In this document: positions 53,885 to 62,702 of the stretch, in pieces
Position numbering within the stretch: the first letter of the stretch is position 1
Layout of the letters: each line of letters begins with the position of its first letter
Origin: Streptomyces indicus
GTDB taxonomy: Bacteria; Actinomycetota; Actinomycetes; Streptomycetales; Streptomycetaceae
Direction: 5' to 3'
DNA: 64,000 nucleotides
NCBI RefSeq assembly: GCF_900100315.1
Contig: NZ_FNFF01000006.1
Location: 248,001-312,000, forward strand
Translations under genes and position numbers: made by a program
The notes under the pieces: generated by a model
Databases searched by the model: none
What the model was told of the DNA's origin: nothing
Seen by the model: the letters and a program-made list of their open reading frames with translations, nothing else

Positions 53885-55012
53885 TCAGCGGGCGGCCGGT
53901 TCCGCCGTCAGCGTGCGCCACCGCACCGCGCCGATGTCGGCGGGAGTGCCGTCCAGGACGCGCGCCGTGCGCGTCGCCGGGTCCAGGGTGACCGTGGCCA
54001 GGCTCGCCCACCGCTGCCCCAGCGGCAGGGACAGGTCGGGCACACACGTGACGGGCGGTTCGCCCTCGCCGGTGACGAGAAGGGACGCCAATGCGTCGGT
54101 GTCGGCGGGCAGTTGGCCGGGCATGCGGCCGGCCCGCTCGCACCGCGCCGCGAGGAAGGCGCGCCGCTGCTCCGAGTCGGGCTGGTAGAGCCAGGTCTTC
54201 TCGCCGGACGTGAGGGACGGGGTGAGGAAGTGGTTCGTGCGCAGCAGCATGCCCTGACCGTCGGGCCCGATCTCGTGGACGCCGGCCGGGCTGATGTCCA
54301 GGAGCACCGCGTCCCCGGCGGCGTCGAACAGCGCGAAGGAGCCGGAGGAGGCGAGCGGCGCGGAGCGCACGAGCTCGACGGCCTCGGCGACGCTGCCCGC
54401 CTCGGACAGGACGACGGCGGCCAGCACGTGCATGGGCACGCCGCCGATGCCGTCGCGTATGTGGCCGAGAATGTTGAAGTGCAGGGCGAGTCCCGCGCTG
54501 TTGATGCCGATCTTGGCGAGGATGCCGTGCTCGGTGAGGCCCGCGAACGCGTGGTGGGTCCCCGGGGACTCCAGCGTGTGCCAGTACGCGGACAGTTCGA
54601 CGTGCCAGTCCCAGGTCTGTGCGCCGAAGGCGGCGCCCGGGGTGCGGCGGACGAGCGTCGAGCACTCGCCGGGCGGCACGGCCGTGGAGCGGGCGAGGAT
54701 CTCGGTCCGGGCGTTGAGCGCCCCGAGCTGCCACTCCTCCACGCCGGCCCCGTGCGCGATGCCGGCGATCTCCGCGCGCGCCTCGGGGCGGAAGGCCCCG
54801 ATGACGTCGAGGGCGCGCTCGGCGTCCTGCCGGATGCCCTCCCAAGTGATCCCGCCGAGCGCGAAGAGACGGGCGTACACGTCGAGCGCGGCAGGGATGC
54901 CCGCCCTCAACTGCTCACCCCGGGCCACGCCCCGCGCGTGCGGGTCGGACTCGTGCAGGGCGATGTGGAGACGGTGGGCCGGACGCGGGATGACGGTCAT
55001 CGGGGCTTCCAT
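53885..55012 (-). CDS. C45-family autoproteolytic acyltransferase/amidohydrolase
   Basis: A 375-residue Ntn-hydrolase of the acyl-CoA:6-aminopenicillanate acyltransferase family. The precursor should cleave itself before Cys117 (VPPGECSTLV), which then becomes the N-terminal nucleophile; NARTEIL (100-106) just before it is also conserved, and QTWDWHVELSAYW follows. Members hydrolyse or transfer N-acyl groups on small amides; a penicillin substrate is not implied. ATG at 55012 follows GAGGAAG. It is the last gene of a row with a permease and an amidohydrolase (117-base gap), suggesting that it processes an imported N-acyl amide. Confidence 0.9.
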   Translation of the reverse strand: MEAPMTVIPRPAHRLHIALHESDPHARGVARGEQLRAGIPAALDVYARLFALGGITWEGIRQDAERALDVIGAFRPEARAEIAGIAHGAGVEEWQLGALNARTEILARSTAVPPGECSTLVRRTPGAAFGAQTWDWHVELSAYWHTLESPGTHHAFAGLTEHGILAKIGINSAGLALHFNILGHIRDGIGGVPMHVLAAVVLSEAGSVAEAVELVRSAPLASSGSFALFDAAGDAVLLDISPAGVHEIGPDGQGMLLRTNHFLTPSLTSGEKTWLYQPDSEQRRAFLAARCERAGRMPGQLPADTDALASLLVTGEGEPPVTCVPDLSLPLGQRWASLATVTLDPATRTARVLDGTPADIGAVRWRTLTAEPAAR

Positions 55013-55129
55013 CGGAACTTCCTCGGGCGGGGTGTCGGGTCGGAAAGAAGGGCGTCGGCACTGGGGCGGCGACAAAGGGGTACCGGCCGGCACGGGGGGG
55101 CGTCGGCAAGGGGGCGGGCACGGCCTGCC

Positions 55130-56764
55130 TCAGACGTACGACCGCACACACCCGCCGACCACCGTCGCGAGCACGGCGTTGCCGGCCTGCGCCTCGGGGT
55201 CGAGGGCGAGCGGATCGGCCGCGAACACGGTGAGGTCCGCGAGGTAACCGGGCGCGATGCGGCCGAGTTCGTGCCGCGCGCCCGCGGCCTCGGCCGCCGC
55301 CCACGTCATCCCGGTGTACGCGGCACGCGCGGTGAGCGCCTGTTCCGGCTGTACGGGAGCGGTGTCCGGCTCCTCCACGGGCCGGCGCAACTGGCAGTCG
55401 GCCAGCCCGGTCCGCGGGTCCCCCGGTCCGATCGGCCAGTCCGAGCCGAGCGCCACGACGGCACCGGCCGCCAGCAGATCGCGGGTGCGCCAGCCGCGTG
55501 CCGCGCGGTCCGGTCCGATGCGGCGCGACCAGGTGTCGGTGCCGTCGGCGCGGGTGTGCCGCGTGCCGTGCACGGGCTGCAGGCTCGCCACCACACCGAG
55601 CCGCGCGAACCGCCCGACGAGATCGTCCGGCAGGGACTCCAGATGCTCGATCCGGTGCGGGGCGCGGCCCGCCGGGCCCGCCTCCTCCAGGACGTCGAGC
55701 GCATGCCGTACCGCCTGGTCCCCGATCGCGTGCGTGGCGGTGGGGATGCCGCGTGCGGTGAAGAAGCGGACGGCCGCGCGGTAGGCGTCGAGGTCGCGCC
55801 AGAGCGGTTCGCGGTTCTCGCCGTGGCAGTCGGGGCGGTCGAACCACGCGGTGCCGTTGTCCGCGGTCCCGTCGAGCATGAACTTGGCTCCCTCGACGTG
55901 CCAGCGCCGCCCCCGCAACTGCTGCTGGTCGGCGATGCGCTGCCACACGTCGGGGGTGGAGTCGGCGGGTACGAGCGGGGAGCAGCGCACCCGTACGGGC
56001 AGGTCGCCCTCTTCCTCGATGAGGCGGTACACGTCCTCCGAGGGTTCGGTGAAGTCGAGGGCGTGCACTCCGGTGAGCCCGCTGCGGGCGAAGCGCTCCA
56101 ACTGCTCGCGTACATAGCGCGCCGCGGTGGCCAGGGGCACCTCCGGGTAGTGCGCGAACACCCGGTCCATCGCCTGGAGTTCGAGGATGTACCCGGTGGG
56201 CCGGCCGTCGGATCCGACGACCACGCACGAGGCGTCGGAGAAGGTCTCCGCGCCGGTCAGGCCCGCGCGTTCGACGGCCCGCGGGCTGATCACCAGCGCG
56301 TGCGCGTCCTTGGTCATCAGCGAGACCGGACGGCCGGGGAAACGCTCGCCGAGGAACGCACCGCTCGGCTCGCCGCCGAGCTCGTCGAAGACCGCGAGGT
56401 CCAGGTCGATGCCGGTGACCCAGCCGTCCGCCGGCGTACGGTCCACGGCTTCGGCGAGCCGGTCGAGCACGGCCTCGACGGTGTACGCGGTCGACAGATC
56501 GACACTGCGTCCGGTCTCGACGGCCCCCCAGACCGGGTGCGTGTGCACGTCGACGAGGCCGGGCAGCACGGTGGCGCCGGGGAACTCGTGCACCTCGGTG
56601 GCGGGACCGCGCAGGTCCGCGAGCTCCTCGGCGGTGCCGACCCGGGTGATCCGCCCGGCGCTGATCGCGAGCGCGTCGGCGGCCGGCGACCCGGAACTCC
56701 CGCCGCCGCACGGCTCGGTGAGGGGCTCGATGCGGGCGGCCGTCAGGATGACGTCGGCGTACAC
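55130..56764 (-). CDS. YtcJ-like metal-dependent amidohydrolase
   Basis: A 544-residue amidohydrolase of the amidohydrolase_3 type. It has GLVDVHTHPVWG (His74, His76), the Lys/His region VEGAKFMLDGTADNGTAWF, ATHAIGDQAV, RIEHLESLPDDL and GSDWPIGPGDPRTGLADC with the catalytic Asp. It hydrolyses cyclic or N-acyl amides; the substrate is unknown. Its GTG start at 56764 lies inside the end of the permease gene (22-base overlap), so the two are translationally coupled. AAAGG lies about ten bases upstream of the start. Together with the permease and the C45 enzyme it forms a probable catabolic operon. Confidence 0.92.
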   Translation of the reverse strand: MYADVILTAARIEPLTEPCGGGSSGSPAADALAISAGRITRVGTAEELADLRGPATEVHEFPGATVLPGLVDVHTHPVWGAVETGRSVDLSTAYTVEAVLDRLAEAVDRTPADGWVTGIDLDLAVFDELGGEPSGAFLGERFPGRPVSLMTKDAHALVISPRAVERAGLTGAETFSDASCVVVGSDGRPTGYILELQAMDRVFAHYPEVPLATAARYVREQLERFARSGLTGVHALDFTEPSEDVYRLIEEEGDLPVRVRCSPLVPADSTPDVWQRIADQQQLRGRRWHVEGAKFMLDGTADNGTAWFDRPDCHGENREPLWRDLDAYRAAVRFFTARGIPTATHAIGDQAVRHALDVLEEAGPAGRAPHRIEHLESLPDDLVGRFARLGVVASLQPVHGTRHTRADGTDTWSRRIGPDRAARGWRTRDLLAAGAVVALGSDWPIGPGDPRTGLADCQLRRPVEEPDTAPVQPEQALTARAAYTGMTWAAAEAAGARHELGRIAPGYLADLTVFAADPLALDPEAQAGNAVLATVVGGCVRSYV

Positions 56765-58248
56765 AGGTTGCTGCCTTTCCCGTTGCTGTCGTGCGAGGTG
56801 CTGTGGTGCGGACGGTCATCCGGTGAGCCTTCGGACGCGGAACCCCCGTCCCCCGCCCGGGGAATGCTCCCGAGGGCCCGGGCGACGCCCCAGTAGACGA
56901 GCGCGGCGACCCCCATCCCCGCCGGAATCGCCAGGTCGACCCCGCCCATGGCCATCGCGAGCGGCCCGGTCCAGAAGGTCGTGCCGACCCACATCACCGA
57001 GGCGAGGCAGCCCGCGAGAAGTGCGAGCAGACCGGCCCAGTGCAGACCGCCGCGATACCAGTACGGGCCGCCGCGCTCCTGCCGGAGCAGCAGTTCCCCG
57101 CGGTAGCGGTTGCGGCGCAGGGCGAGGTCCGTGACCGCGATCGCCATCGCCGGTCCCGTGAGGGCGACCACCAGCTGGAGCATGGTGTTGACGCTGGTCA
57201 AGAAGTCGAAGACGAGGATCGCGTAGAGCGTCATCGCGGTGCCGATGGCGCCGATCACCAGGACGGCCGGGATACGGGCGAGGCGCACCCCCACCGACTG
57301 GATGGACAGACTCGCGCTGTAGGCCGTCATGCCGTTGTTCGCCACGGTGTTGAGGACGACGGCGATCACGAAGACCGGGATGAACCAGCCGGGCAGCACC
57401 GACTCCAGGGCCGCCTGCGGGTCGGCCATGTCGAGGGTGGTGGCGGCGAGGGCGCCCACGGAGGTGAAGACCACGCTCGGCAGGTACGCGCCGAAGGCCG
57501 TCCAGCCCGCGATGGCGGGGAGCGAGCTGGTGCGCGGCAGATAGCGGGCGAGGTCGGGGCTGTTGCTGTACGAGAGGGCGGTGGACCCGATGAGGGTGAA
57601 CCCGGCGCCGAGTGCGGCGGCGAGCGCGGTGCCGTGCAGCGGGGCCTCGGGGGCGTACGACCAGTCCACCGCGCCGAGCACGTACCCCGTGACCACCACG
57701 AAGACCAGGGTGAGCAGCACGCTGAGCGCGGCGTAGAGGCGGACGATGGTGGCGTACCCGTAGATCGCGACGAGCAGCGTGACGGCCGCGATCAGGCAGA
57801 TGACGACGGCGTCCACGGCGGCGGAGCCGGGTATCCCCCACTGCCGGGTCAGGCCGATGCCGGCGACCGAGGCCGCGGACCAGTTCAGGGCGAGATACGC
57901 GGAGGCGATCAGCCAGCCGGTCACGATCAGGACCAGTTTGTTGCCGATCACCCCGTAGAACGCACGCGAGATCACCGAACCGCTGGTCCCGGCCGCCGGG
58001 CCGCTCGCCGCCACGACTCCGGTGACGATCCACAGCAGGTTCCCGGCGAGGATCACGCCGGTCGCCTGCGGCAGGGACAGGCCCATGAGGATCAGCGTGG
58101 CGCCCACGGCGAAGCTGAGATAGCTCACGTTCGGGGCGGCCCAGACGGCGAAGAGCTGCCGCGGGCGCCCGGTGCGCTCCTCGTCGGCGACCAGGTCGAT
58201 GCCCCGCTTCTCGGGCTGACCTGCACGTTCGTGGTGCTCTCTGGTCAT
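56743..58248 (-). CDS. NCS1 (purine/cytosine permease-like) transporter
   Basis: A 501-residue transporter of the NCS1 family with 12 hydrophobic segments. Family features include the N-terminal cytoplasmic EERTGRPRQLFAVWAAPNVS, the glycine-rich SGPAAGTSGSVISRAFYGVI (shortened here), and SYSNSPDLARYLPR. NCS1 members import nucleobases, hydantoins, allantoin or thiamin precursors. Here the coupled amidohydrolase and C45 enzyme suggest a cyclic or N-acyl amide. ATG at 58248 follows GAGAGG. It is divergent from a TetR gene, with palindromes between them. Confidence 0.9.
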   Translation of the reverse strand: MTREHHERAGQPEKRGIDLVADEERTGRPRQLFAVWAAPNVSYLSFAVGATLILMGLSLPQATGVILAGNLLWIVTGVVAASGPAAGTSGSVISRAFYGVIGNKLVLIVTGWLIASAYLALNWSAASVAGIGLTRQWGIPGSAAVDAVVICLIAAVTLLVAIYGYATIVRLYAALSVLLTLVFVVVTGYVLGAVDWSYAPEAPLHGTALAAALGAGFTLIGSTALSYSNSPDLARYLPRTSSLPAIAGWTAFGAYLPSVVFTSVGALAATTLDMADPQAALESVLPGWFIPVFVIAVVLNTVANNGMTAYSASLSIQSVGVRLARIPAVLVIGAIGTAMTLYAILVFDFLTSVNTMLQLVVALTGPAMAIAVTDLALRRNRYRGELLLRQERGGPYWYRGGLHWAGLLALLAGCLASVMWVGTTFWTGPLAMAMGGVDLAIPAGMGVAALVYWGVARALGSIPRAGDGGSASEGSPDDRPHHSTSHDSNGKGSNLCTPTSS

Positions 58249-58301
58249 CTCGGCCTCTCGGGAGTACGGCAGGTCCAGCTCTGCGGCGGCACACCGACCT
58301 T

Positions 58302-58346
58302 TATTGGTCGCACACCCAATAGCTGTTGAGCGCTCATCCAATAGGG
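58302..58346. promoter_or_regulatory. Putative TetR operators between the permease and TetR genes
   Basis: TATTGG (58302-58307), 8 bases, CCAATA (58316-58321) form a 20-base palindrome. TGAGCGCTCA at 58327-58336 is a second palindrome and CCAATAGGG recurs at 58338-58346. The 106-base gap between divergent starts (58248, 58355) is AT-richer than average, consistent with two promoters and an autoregulated repressor. Confidence 0.65.
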
Positions 58347-58354
58347 TTCGCGGT

Positions 58355-59020
58355 ATGACGTCAAGACCCCCGGCGGAACGGCCGAAGCGGATCCGCAAGC
58401 CTCCGCAGGAGCGGCGCCTGGAAATCGTCCGCACGGCAGCGCACATCGCCCTGGCCTTCGGCCTGGAGCTGGTGACGCTGCGCCGGGTCGCCGACGAGCT
58501 CGGCGTGCGTCCGGGCCTGATCGGCCACTACTTCCCGGCGGCGGACGACCTCGTCGCCGAGGCCTTCGCGTACGCGGCGGCGCAGGAGCGCGCGGCGCTG
58601 CTGCCGGAGGACGAGAAGACCCTCGCCCCGGTCGACCGCATCGCGCTCTTCGTCGTACGCCTGACGGGCGGCGAGCACATCGACCTCAGCCGGCTGTGGC
58701 TCAACGCACGCCACCTCAGCCGTTTCAAGCAGCCGCTGCGCCGGGCGGTGGCCGAGCAGGAGACCGTCACGCGCACGGCGCTGACCGGCCTCATCGAGGA
58801 GGGCGGCTTCACCACCGCCGCGGGTCCGCTGCGGGCGGCGGTGCACCTGCTCGTCGCCATCGATGGCATGGGCTCCTACGCCAACACCGACGCCGAGGAC
58901 GGCGCGGCGCTGCCCGAGGACGTGGAACTCGGGGAGCTGATCATCGAGACGGCCGAGCTCCAACTCGGCCTGGAGCCGGGCACGTTGAGGGAGCGGGCGC
59001 GGGCCAACGGGGTGGGGTGA
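58355..59020 (+). CDS. TetR-family regulator of the permease/amidohydrolase/C45 operon
   Basis: A 221-residue regulator. The HTH at about 20-65 reads LEIVRTAAHIALAFGLELVT, then RRVADELGVRPGLIGHYFPA. The C-terminal helical domain (about 75-215) includes RLWLNARHLSRFKQPLRRAV and LLVAIDGMGSYANTD, similar to regulators of small nitrogenous catabolites such as BetI-like proteins. It is divergent from the NCS1 operon and probably represses it and itself. ATG at 58355 gives MTSRPPAERPKR; the ribosome-binding site is weak (AGGG at -12), and the frame is open 17 codons further, across the operator. Confidence 0.9.
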   Translation: MTSRPPAERPKRIRKPPQERRLEIVRTAAHIALAFGLELVTLRRVADELGVRPGLIGHYFPAADDLVAEAFAYAAAQERAALLPEDEKTLAPVDRIALFVVRLTGGEHIDLSRLWLNARHLSRFKQPLRRAVAEQETVTRTALTGLIEEGGFTTAAGPLRAAVHLLVAIDGMGSYANTDAEDGAALPEDVELGELIIETAELQLGLEPGTLRERARANGVG

Positions 59021-59076
59021 CTCTGGGTCGCCTACTCACCCGACCCGGCCACCTCGGACCACGCAGGGGCGCGCCC

Positions 59077-59682
59077 TCAGACCGTCCACTGCGGCAGCAG
59101 CTTGACGATGTCCCCGTCGAGCCCGATCAGATCCTTCTCGGTCTGCGCCCGCAGCGAGAGGCGCTCCACCCGCTCCACCCGGTACTTGCCGTGCTCGGCC
59201 TCGGACTGCCACATCGACAGGACCAGGACCTCGCTGCCCGGCGCCTCGGCGAACAGCCCGCGCACCATGCCGGGCGATCCGGCCATCGCCGGATTCCACA
59301 CCTTCTGCTGCATGAGCGCGAAGTGGTCCATGGACTCCTCGCGCACCCGGCAGTGCGCGATCCGCACCAAGTCCGCGTCGGTGAACCGCGGTTCGAAGCC
59401 GGTCTTCACGTCGAAGCGGTAGTCGAACAGCTTGACGCGCAGGTCTGTGTACGTGCCGGCCTGCGCGGAGGCGAGCCGGTCATGGGAGCGGGCCATGAAC
59501 GAGTCGTAGAACGACCGGCTCTCCCAGAACGCGAAGAGGTGCACGACATCGCCCCGCCGTGTGCTCCATCCCCCGCCCTGTCCCCGAAACCCCGGCTCCC
59601 CCAGAAGCCCCGCCCACCGCCGCTGCCCCTGCTCGAACCCCCTGCGGTCCGTCACGGTGCAGCGCATCCACTTGACCAGCAC
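59077..59682 (-). CDS. DUF4937 (YdbC-like) protein
   Basis: A 201-residue protein made of two ferredoxin-like alpha/beta repeats. Residues about 1-95 hold VKWMRCTVTDRRGFEQGQRR, WAGLLGEPGFRGQGGGW and VVHLFAFWESRSFYDSFMA; the second repeat (about 110-195) has MQQKVWNPAMAGSPGMVRGL and LVLSMWQSEAEHGKYRVERV. This fits the DUF4937/YdbC family, related to antibiotic-biosynthesis monooxygenase-type dimeric barrels; function unknown. The GTG at 59682 is preferred over a start 30 bases upstream because a -10 hexamer TACTAT lies six bases before it, implying a leaderless message. It faces the TetR gene convergently. Confidence 0.75.
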   Translation of the reverse strand: MLVKWMRCTVTDRRGFEQGQRRWAGLLGEPGFRGQGGGWSTRRGDVVHLFAFWESRSFYDSFMARSHDRLASAQAGTYTDLRVKLFDYRFDVKTGFEPRFTDADLVRIAHCRVREESMDHFALMQQKVWNPAMAGSPGMVRGLFAEAPGSEVLVLSMWQSEAEHGKYRVERVERLSLRAQTEKDLIGLDGDIVKLLPQWTV

Positions 59683-59688
59683 CGCGCC

Positions 59689-59694
59689 ATAGTA
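59689..59694 (-). promoter_or_regulatory. -10 element of a leaderless promoter for the DUF4937 gene
   Basis: On the minus strand TACTAT precedes the GTG start by six bases, and TGACCC lies 18 bases further upstream as a possible -35. The spacing puts the first transcribed base at the start codon. Confidence 0.5.
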
Positions 59695-59758
59695 CGGCGC
59701 CCGGCGTGGCACGGGTCACTCTCCGCGAAGGAGCACTCACACGGGAGTCACCCGCACA

Positions 59759-60727
59759 ATGACCGCCATGACCGCACTGCATGATCACCCGCTGTTCGGC
59801 CGCCTGGAGAACGCGGAGCGCATCCTGGTCGCGGGCGCCGGCGGCGGGTTCGACATCTACGCGGGCCTGCCGATCGCCCTGTCGCTGCTCGCCCAGGGCC
59901 GCCAAGTCCACCTGGCCAACCTGACGTTCAGCTCCCTCGCCGGTCTGCCGGCGGACGACTGGCTCGCGGACGACGTGGTGCGCGTGACCCCGGAATCCGC
60001 CCCGCACCACACGTACTTCCCCGAACGCACCCTGGCCTCCTGGCTCGACCTGCACGGCTTTCCCAGCACGGTGCATGCCTTCGAGCGCACGGGAGTCCAG
60101 CCCCTGCGCGCCGCGTACCGCGCGGTCATCGACGCGTACGGGATCGACACGGTCGTCCTCGTCGACGGCGGTACGGACATCCTCATGCGTGGCGACGAGG
60201 CCGGACTCGGCACGCCCGAGGAGGACATGACCAGCGTGGCCGCCCTCGCCGGCATCGCGGAGGTCGAGCGCCTCGTCGTGTCGGTCGGCTTCGGCGTGGA
60301 CGCGTATCACGGCGTCAGCCACGGCCTGGTCCTGGAGAACATCGCGGCCCTGGAGCGCGACGGCGCCTATTACGGTGCGTTCTCCCTTTCCCGTACGACA
60401 CGGGAGGGCGCCCTCTTCGTCGACGCCGCCGTGCACGCCCACGACCACACCCCCGACCACCCCAGCATCGTCAACGGCTCGATCGCGGCCGCAGTCCAAG
60501 GGGTGTTCGGCAATGTGCACTTCACCGAACGCACGCGGGGCAGCGAGCTGTTCATCAACCCGCTGATGGCCCTCTGCTTCGTCTTCGGACTCGAAGGCCT
60601 GGCCCGTCGCTGCCTCTACTTGGACCGCATCGAGCACACGCATCTCATGCGCCAGGTGCACTCCGAGATCGGCCGCTTCAGGGACGAGCTCACGCAGACC
60701 CGGCCGCCCCGCAGGATTCCGCACTGA
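59759..60727 (+). CDS. DUF1152-family protein
   Basis: A 322-residue cytoplasmic protein of the DUF1152 family. Typical segments are LVAGAGGGFDIYAGLPIALS at the N-terminus (a glycine-rich loop), VVLVDGGTDILMRGDEAGLG, and TPEEDMTSVAAL; the C-terminus has ELFINPLMALCFVFGLEGLA. The fold looks like a Rossmann-type nucleotide-binding domain. The function is unknown to me. ATG at 59759 is nearest to a ribosome-binding site (GGGAG about 13 bases upstream); a second ATG nine bases later is possible. It is divergent from the DUF4937 gene and is followed by terD-like. Confidence 0.85.
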   Translation: MTAMTALHDHPLFGRLENAERILVAGAGGGFDIYAGLPIALSLLAQGRQVHLANLTFSSLAGLPADDWLADDVVRVTPESAPHHTYFPERTLASWLDLHGFPSTVHAFERTGVQPLRAAYRAVIDAYGIDTVVLVDGGTDILMRGDEAGLGTPEEDMTSVAALAGIAEVERLVVSVGFGVDAYHGVSHGLVLENIAALERDGAYYGAFSLSRTTREGALFVDAAVHAHDHTPDHPSIVNGSIAAAVQGVFGNVHFTERTRGSELFINPLMALCFVFGLEGLARRCLYLDRIEHTHLMRQVHSEIGRFRDELTQTRPPRRIPH

Positions 60728-60821
60728 GCACGGTCCGGCGGCCCAACTGGGCTCACCGGCGCGCCAGTTGTCACCGGCACGTCGTAGCGTGTCCCCAGCG
60801 GAATATTTCAGGGGAGCGCTC

Positions 60822-61355
60822 ATGAGCAGCAGTTTCAGCAAGGGCCTGACCAAGGTGGAGGCCGGCCTCAAGTGGGACCCGGCGCCGGCGGGCCGCCCGC
60901 AGCACGACCTCGACCTGGTGACCGCGGTCTACGACGCGTCGGATCCGCAGGGGAAGCCCGCCTATCTGGTCCACTTCGGCAGCCGCTCCCCCGACGGCAC
61001 CATCACGCTCAACCGCGACAGCAAGACCGGGCAGGGCTTCGGCTACGACGAGGTGATGGTCCTGGAGCTGGACCGCCTCAGCGAGACGTATGTCCGGGTG
61101 GTCCTGGGGGTGGCCATCCAGCAGACCCAGGGCGACCTCACGTTCGGCGAGACGCTCAATGCGGCGGTCCGGCTGCGCGAGGGCCACACCGACCTGGCCC
61201 ATTTCGACTTCGCCGCCATCCCGCGCTGCACCTCCGCGGTGCTCGCCGAGTTCACCCGCGACGGCGGGAACCACACCTGGCAACTCCGCCCGTCCTTCAA
61301 GGGGTTCGACCTCGACCCGGCGGCGTTCGCGCTGGCGATGGGGGCCGCGGTCTGA
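60822..61355 (+). CDS. TerD-family protein
   Basis: A 177-residue TerD-domain protein. The fold begins KGLTKVEAGLKWDP, with the calcium-binding acidic pair in DLDLVTAVYDASDPQGKP and further acidic residues in GQGFGYDEVMVLELDRLS. Streptomyces has many TerD proteins, linked to differentiation and stress more than tellurite; this copy stands alone without a ter operon. ATG at 60822 follows GGGGAG. Upstream of it the frame is open from a TTG at 60768. A strong bidirectional hairpin follows. Confidence 0.93.
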   Translation: MSSSFSKGLTKVEAGLKWDPAPAGRPQHDLDLVTAVYDASDPQGKPAYLVHFGSRSPDGTITLNRDSKTGQGFGYDEVMVLELDRLSETYVRVVLGVAIQQTQGDLTFGETLNAAVRLREGHTDLAHFDFAAIPRCTSAVLAEFTRDGGNHTWQLRPSFKGFDLDPAAFALAMGAAV

Positions 61356-61360
61356 GGGCA

Positions 61361-61399
61361 GGCGGCGAGGGGCCGGCCATCGGTCGGCCCCTCGCCGCC
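61361..61399. terminator. Bidirectional terminator after the TerD gene
   Basis: Perfect 15-base arms (61361-61375 and 61385-61399) around a 9-base loop, directly between convergent stop codons. Confidence 0.9.
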
Positions 61400-62500
61400 T
61401 CACAGGCTGGCGAACGCCCGCAGCCGCCGCCCCCATTCCCTCTCCAACAGCCAGGTGATCTCCGGGTCTTGGGCGATACGCGCCTGCCTGGCCGCCTCGC
61501 ACCAGTCCGCGCGGTCGAGCAGCGCGGCATACCCCTGCGCATACGGCCGCCAGCGCTCCACGGGCCGTACCGCCTCCGCGTCCAGCGCTCCGGCGAGACC
61601 TCTCACCAGCCAGGCGACGGTGGTGAAGGCCCGGGCACCGGGCCGCGCGCGCTCCAGGTGCCGCAGGTGCGCGGCCAGCACCGTCTCGGCGTGGGGATAG
61701 TGGCTCAGGGTCATGCCCATGCCGGCGCACTCGGTCATCGTCTGGAGCAACTGCCCTGTGTGCTCGACGACTTCGGCGTCCGCGTCCGGCCGGGTGATCA
61801 CCTCGTGGATACGGGCGGCACGGGCGACGGGACCGACGATGTAACCGTCGAGTACGTCGCCGCGGCAGGCTCGGCGCAGCAGCCACGGCCGGACCACCGG
61901 GTCCTCGCCCAGGCCGCAGAGCGCTTCGACCACGTAGACATGGCCCCACTCCTCGACCCGTTCCGCCAGCCAGAGCAGGTGCTCGGCGCTGCCGGGCAGC
62001 CGCTCCAACGCGTGGGCCGCCAGGGCCCCGTACCAGCTGGAGAGCAGGCCGCAGGTCCTGATCAGCGAGGTGTCGTCCTCGGTCCCCGCCACGGCGAGGA
62101 GCGCGAGGCCGACGGCGAGCGCGCAGTGGTCGCCCCCGCGCCGGACCAGCCACCGCGCCGTGGCACGCACCAGCTCCGGGTCGGCGCGCTCGGCCGCCGC
62201 GCGGATGTGCTCGTCGGGATGGATCGGGAGGTACCGCGTGTGCAACGCGTGCAGCAGGTCGCCGGGGCGGGCCCCTGGTCGGGCGAAGTGCTCGTCGAGC
62301 AGCACGGCCACATCCGCGCCGGTCCTGCGGTGGCCCGCCTCGGGGGCCTCCGGCTCCGGGTGGCGGGGATGGCGTCGTTCGAGAGCGCGGCGCATGGGAC
62401 GCGGAAGCGGTCCGTCCGGCTCCTCCAGATGCAGGGCCAGGATGCGCTCGTACAGCGGGACGCGTGCTCCGGGAGCTTCCCTCCCGGTCGTCTCGCTCAC
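61400..62500 (-). CDS. Hypothetical protein, probably all-helical
   Basis: A 366-residue protein that I do not recognise. Residues 50-366 look like a series of helical pairs of HEAT or TPR type (IRAAAERADPELVRATARWL; AVGLALLAVAGTEDDTSLIR; HLLWLAERVEEWGHVYVVEA; VVRPWLLRRACRGDVLDGYI), with no catalytic motif or membrane segment visible. Such proteins often act as scaffolds. GTG at 62500 (VSETTGREAPG) is chosen, but there is no good ribosome-binding site and the frame is open 35 codons upstream. The stop abuts the TerD terminator hairpin. Confidence 0.6.
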   Translation of the reverse strand: MSETTGREAPGARVPLYERILALHLEEPDGPLPRPMRRALERRHPRHPEPEAPEAGHRRTGADVAVLLDEHFARPGARPGDLLHALHTRYLPIHPDEHIRAAAERADPELVRATARWLVRRGGDHCALAVGLALLAVAGTEDDTSLIRTCGLLSSWYGALAAHALERLPGSAEHLLWLAERVEEWGHVYVVEALCGLGEDPVVRPWLLRRACRGDVLDGYIVGPVARAARIHEVITRPDADAEVVEHTGQLLQTMTECAGMGMTLSHYPHAETVLAAHLRHLERARPGARAFTTVAWLVRGLAGALDAEAVRPVERWRPYAQGYAALLDRADWCEAARQARIAQDPEITWLLEREWGRRLRAFASL

Positions 62501-62588
62501 CGGCGGAAGAGGAGCTCGTTTCTCTTGATCATGCCCGGCAGCCTGACAGGGCGGCCGGGCTGCCGCAAGGAGTTTCCCCGCACATGCC

Positions 62589-62619
62589 GAAGGGGACCGG
62601 CCCATAGCCGGTCCCCTTC
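62589..62619 (-). terminator. Terminator of the next minus-strand gene
   Basis: Perfect 13-base arms (62589-62601 and 62607-62619) around CCATA, about 85 bases past the stop of the 62703-63485 gene. Confidence 0.85.
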
Positions 62620-62702
62620 AGTCACTTACTGCTCAAGTACCGCTCAGCGGTGCCTCGTACTGGCGGAGGGCACTTATTCCTGGAGCGTTGTATTCCCCGA
62701 GC

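Noticed and set aside
53885-55012. C45 gene considered as a beta-lactam biosynthesis acyltransferase
   Set aside because: No other beta-lactam genes are present; the family has many non-penicillin members and the context is catabolic.
60822-61355. TerD gene considered as part of a tellurite-resistance or phage-defence ter operon
   Set aside because: It is a single gene between hairpins without terB, terC, terY or helicase partners.
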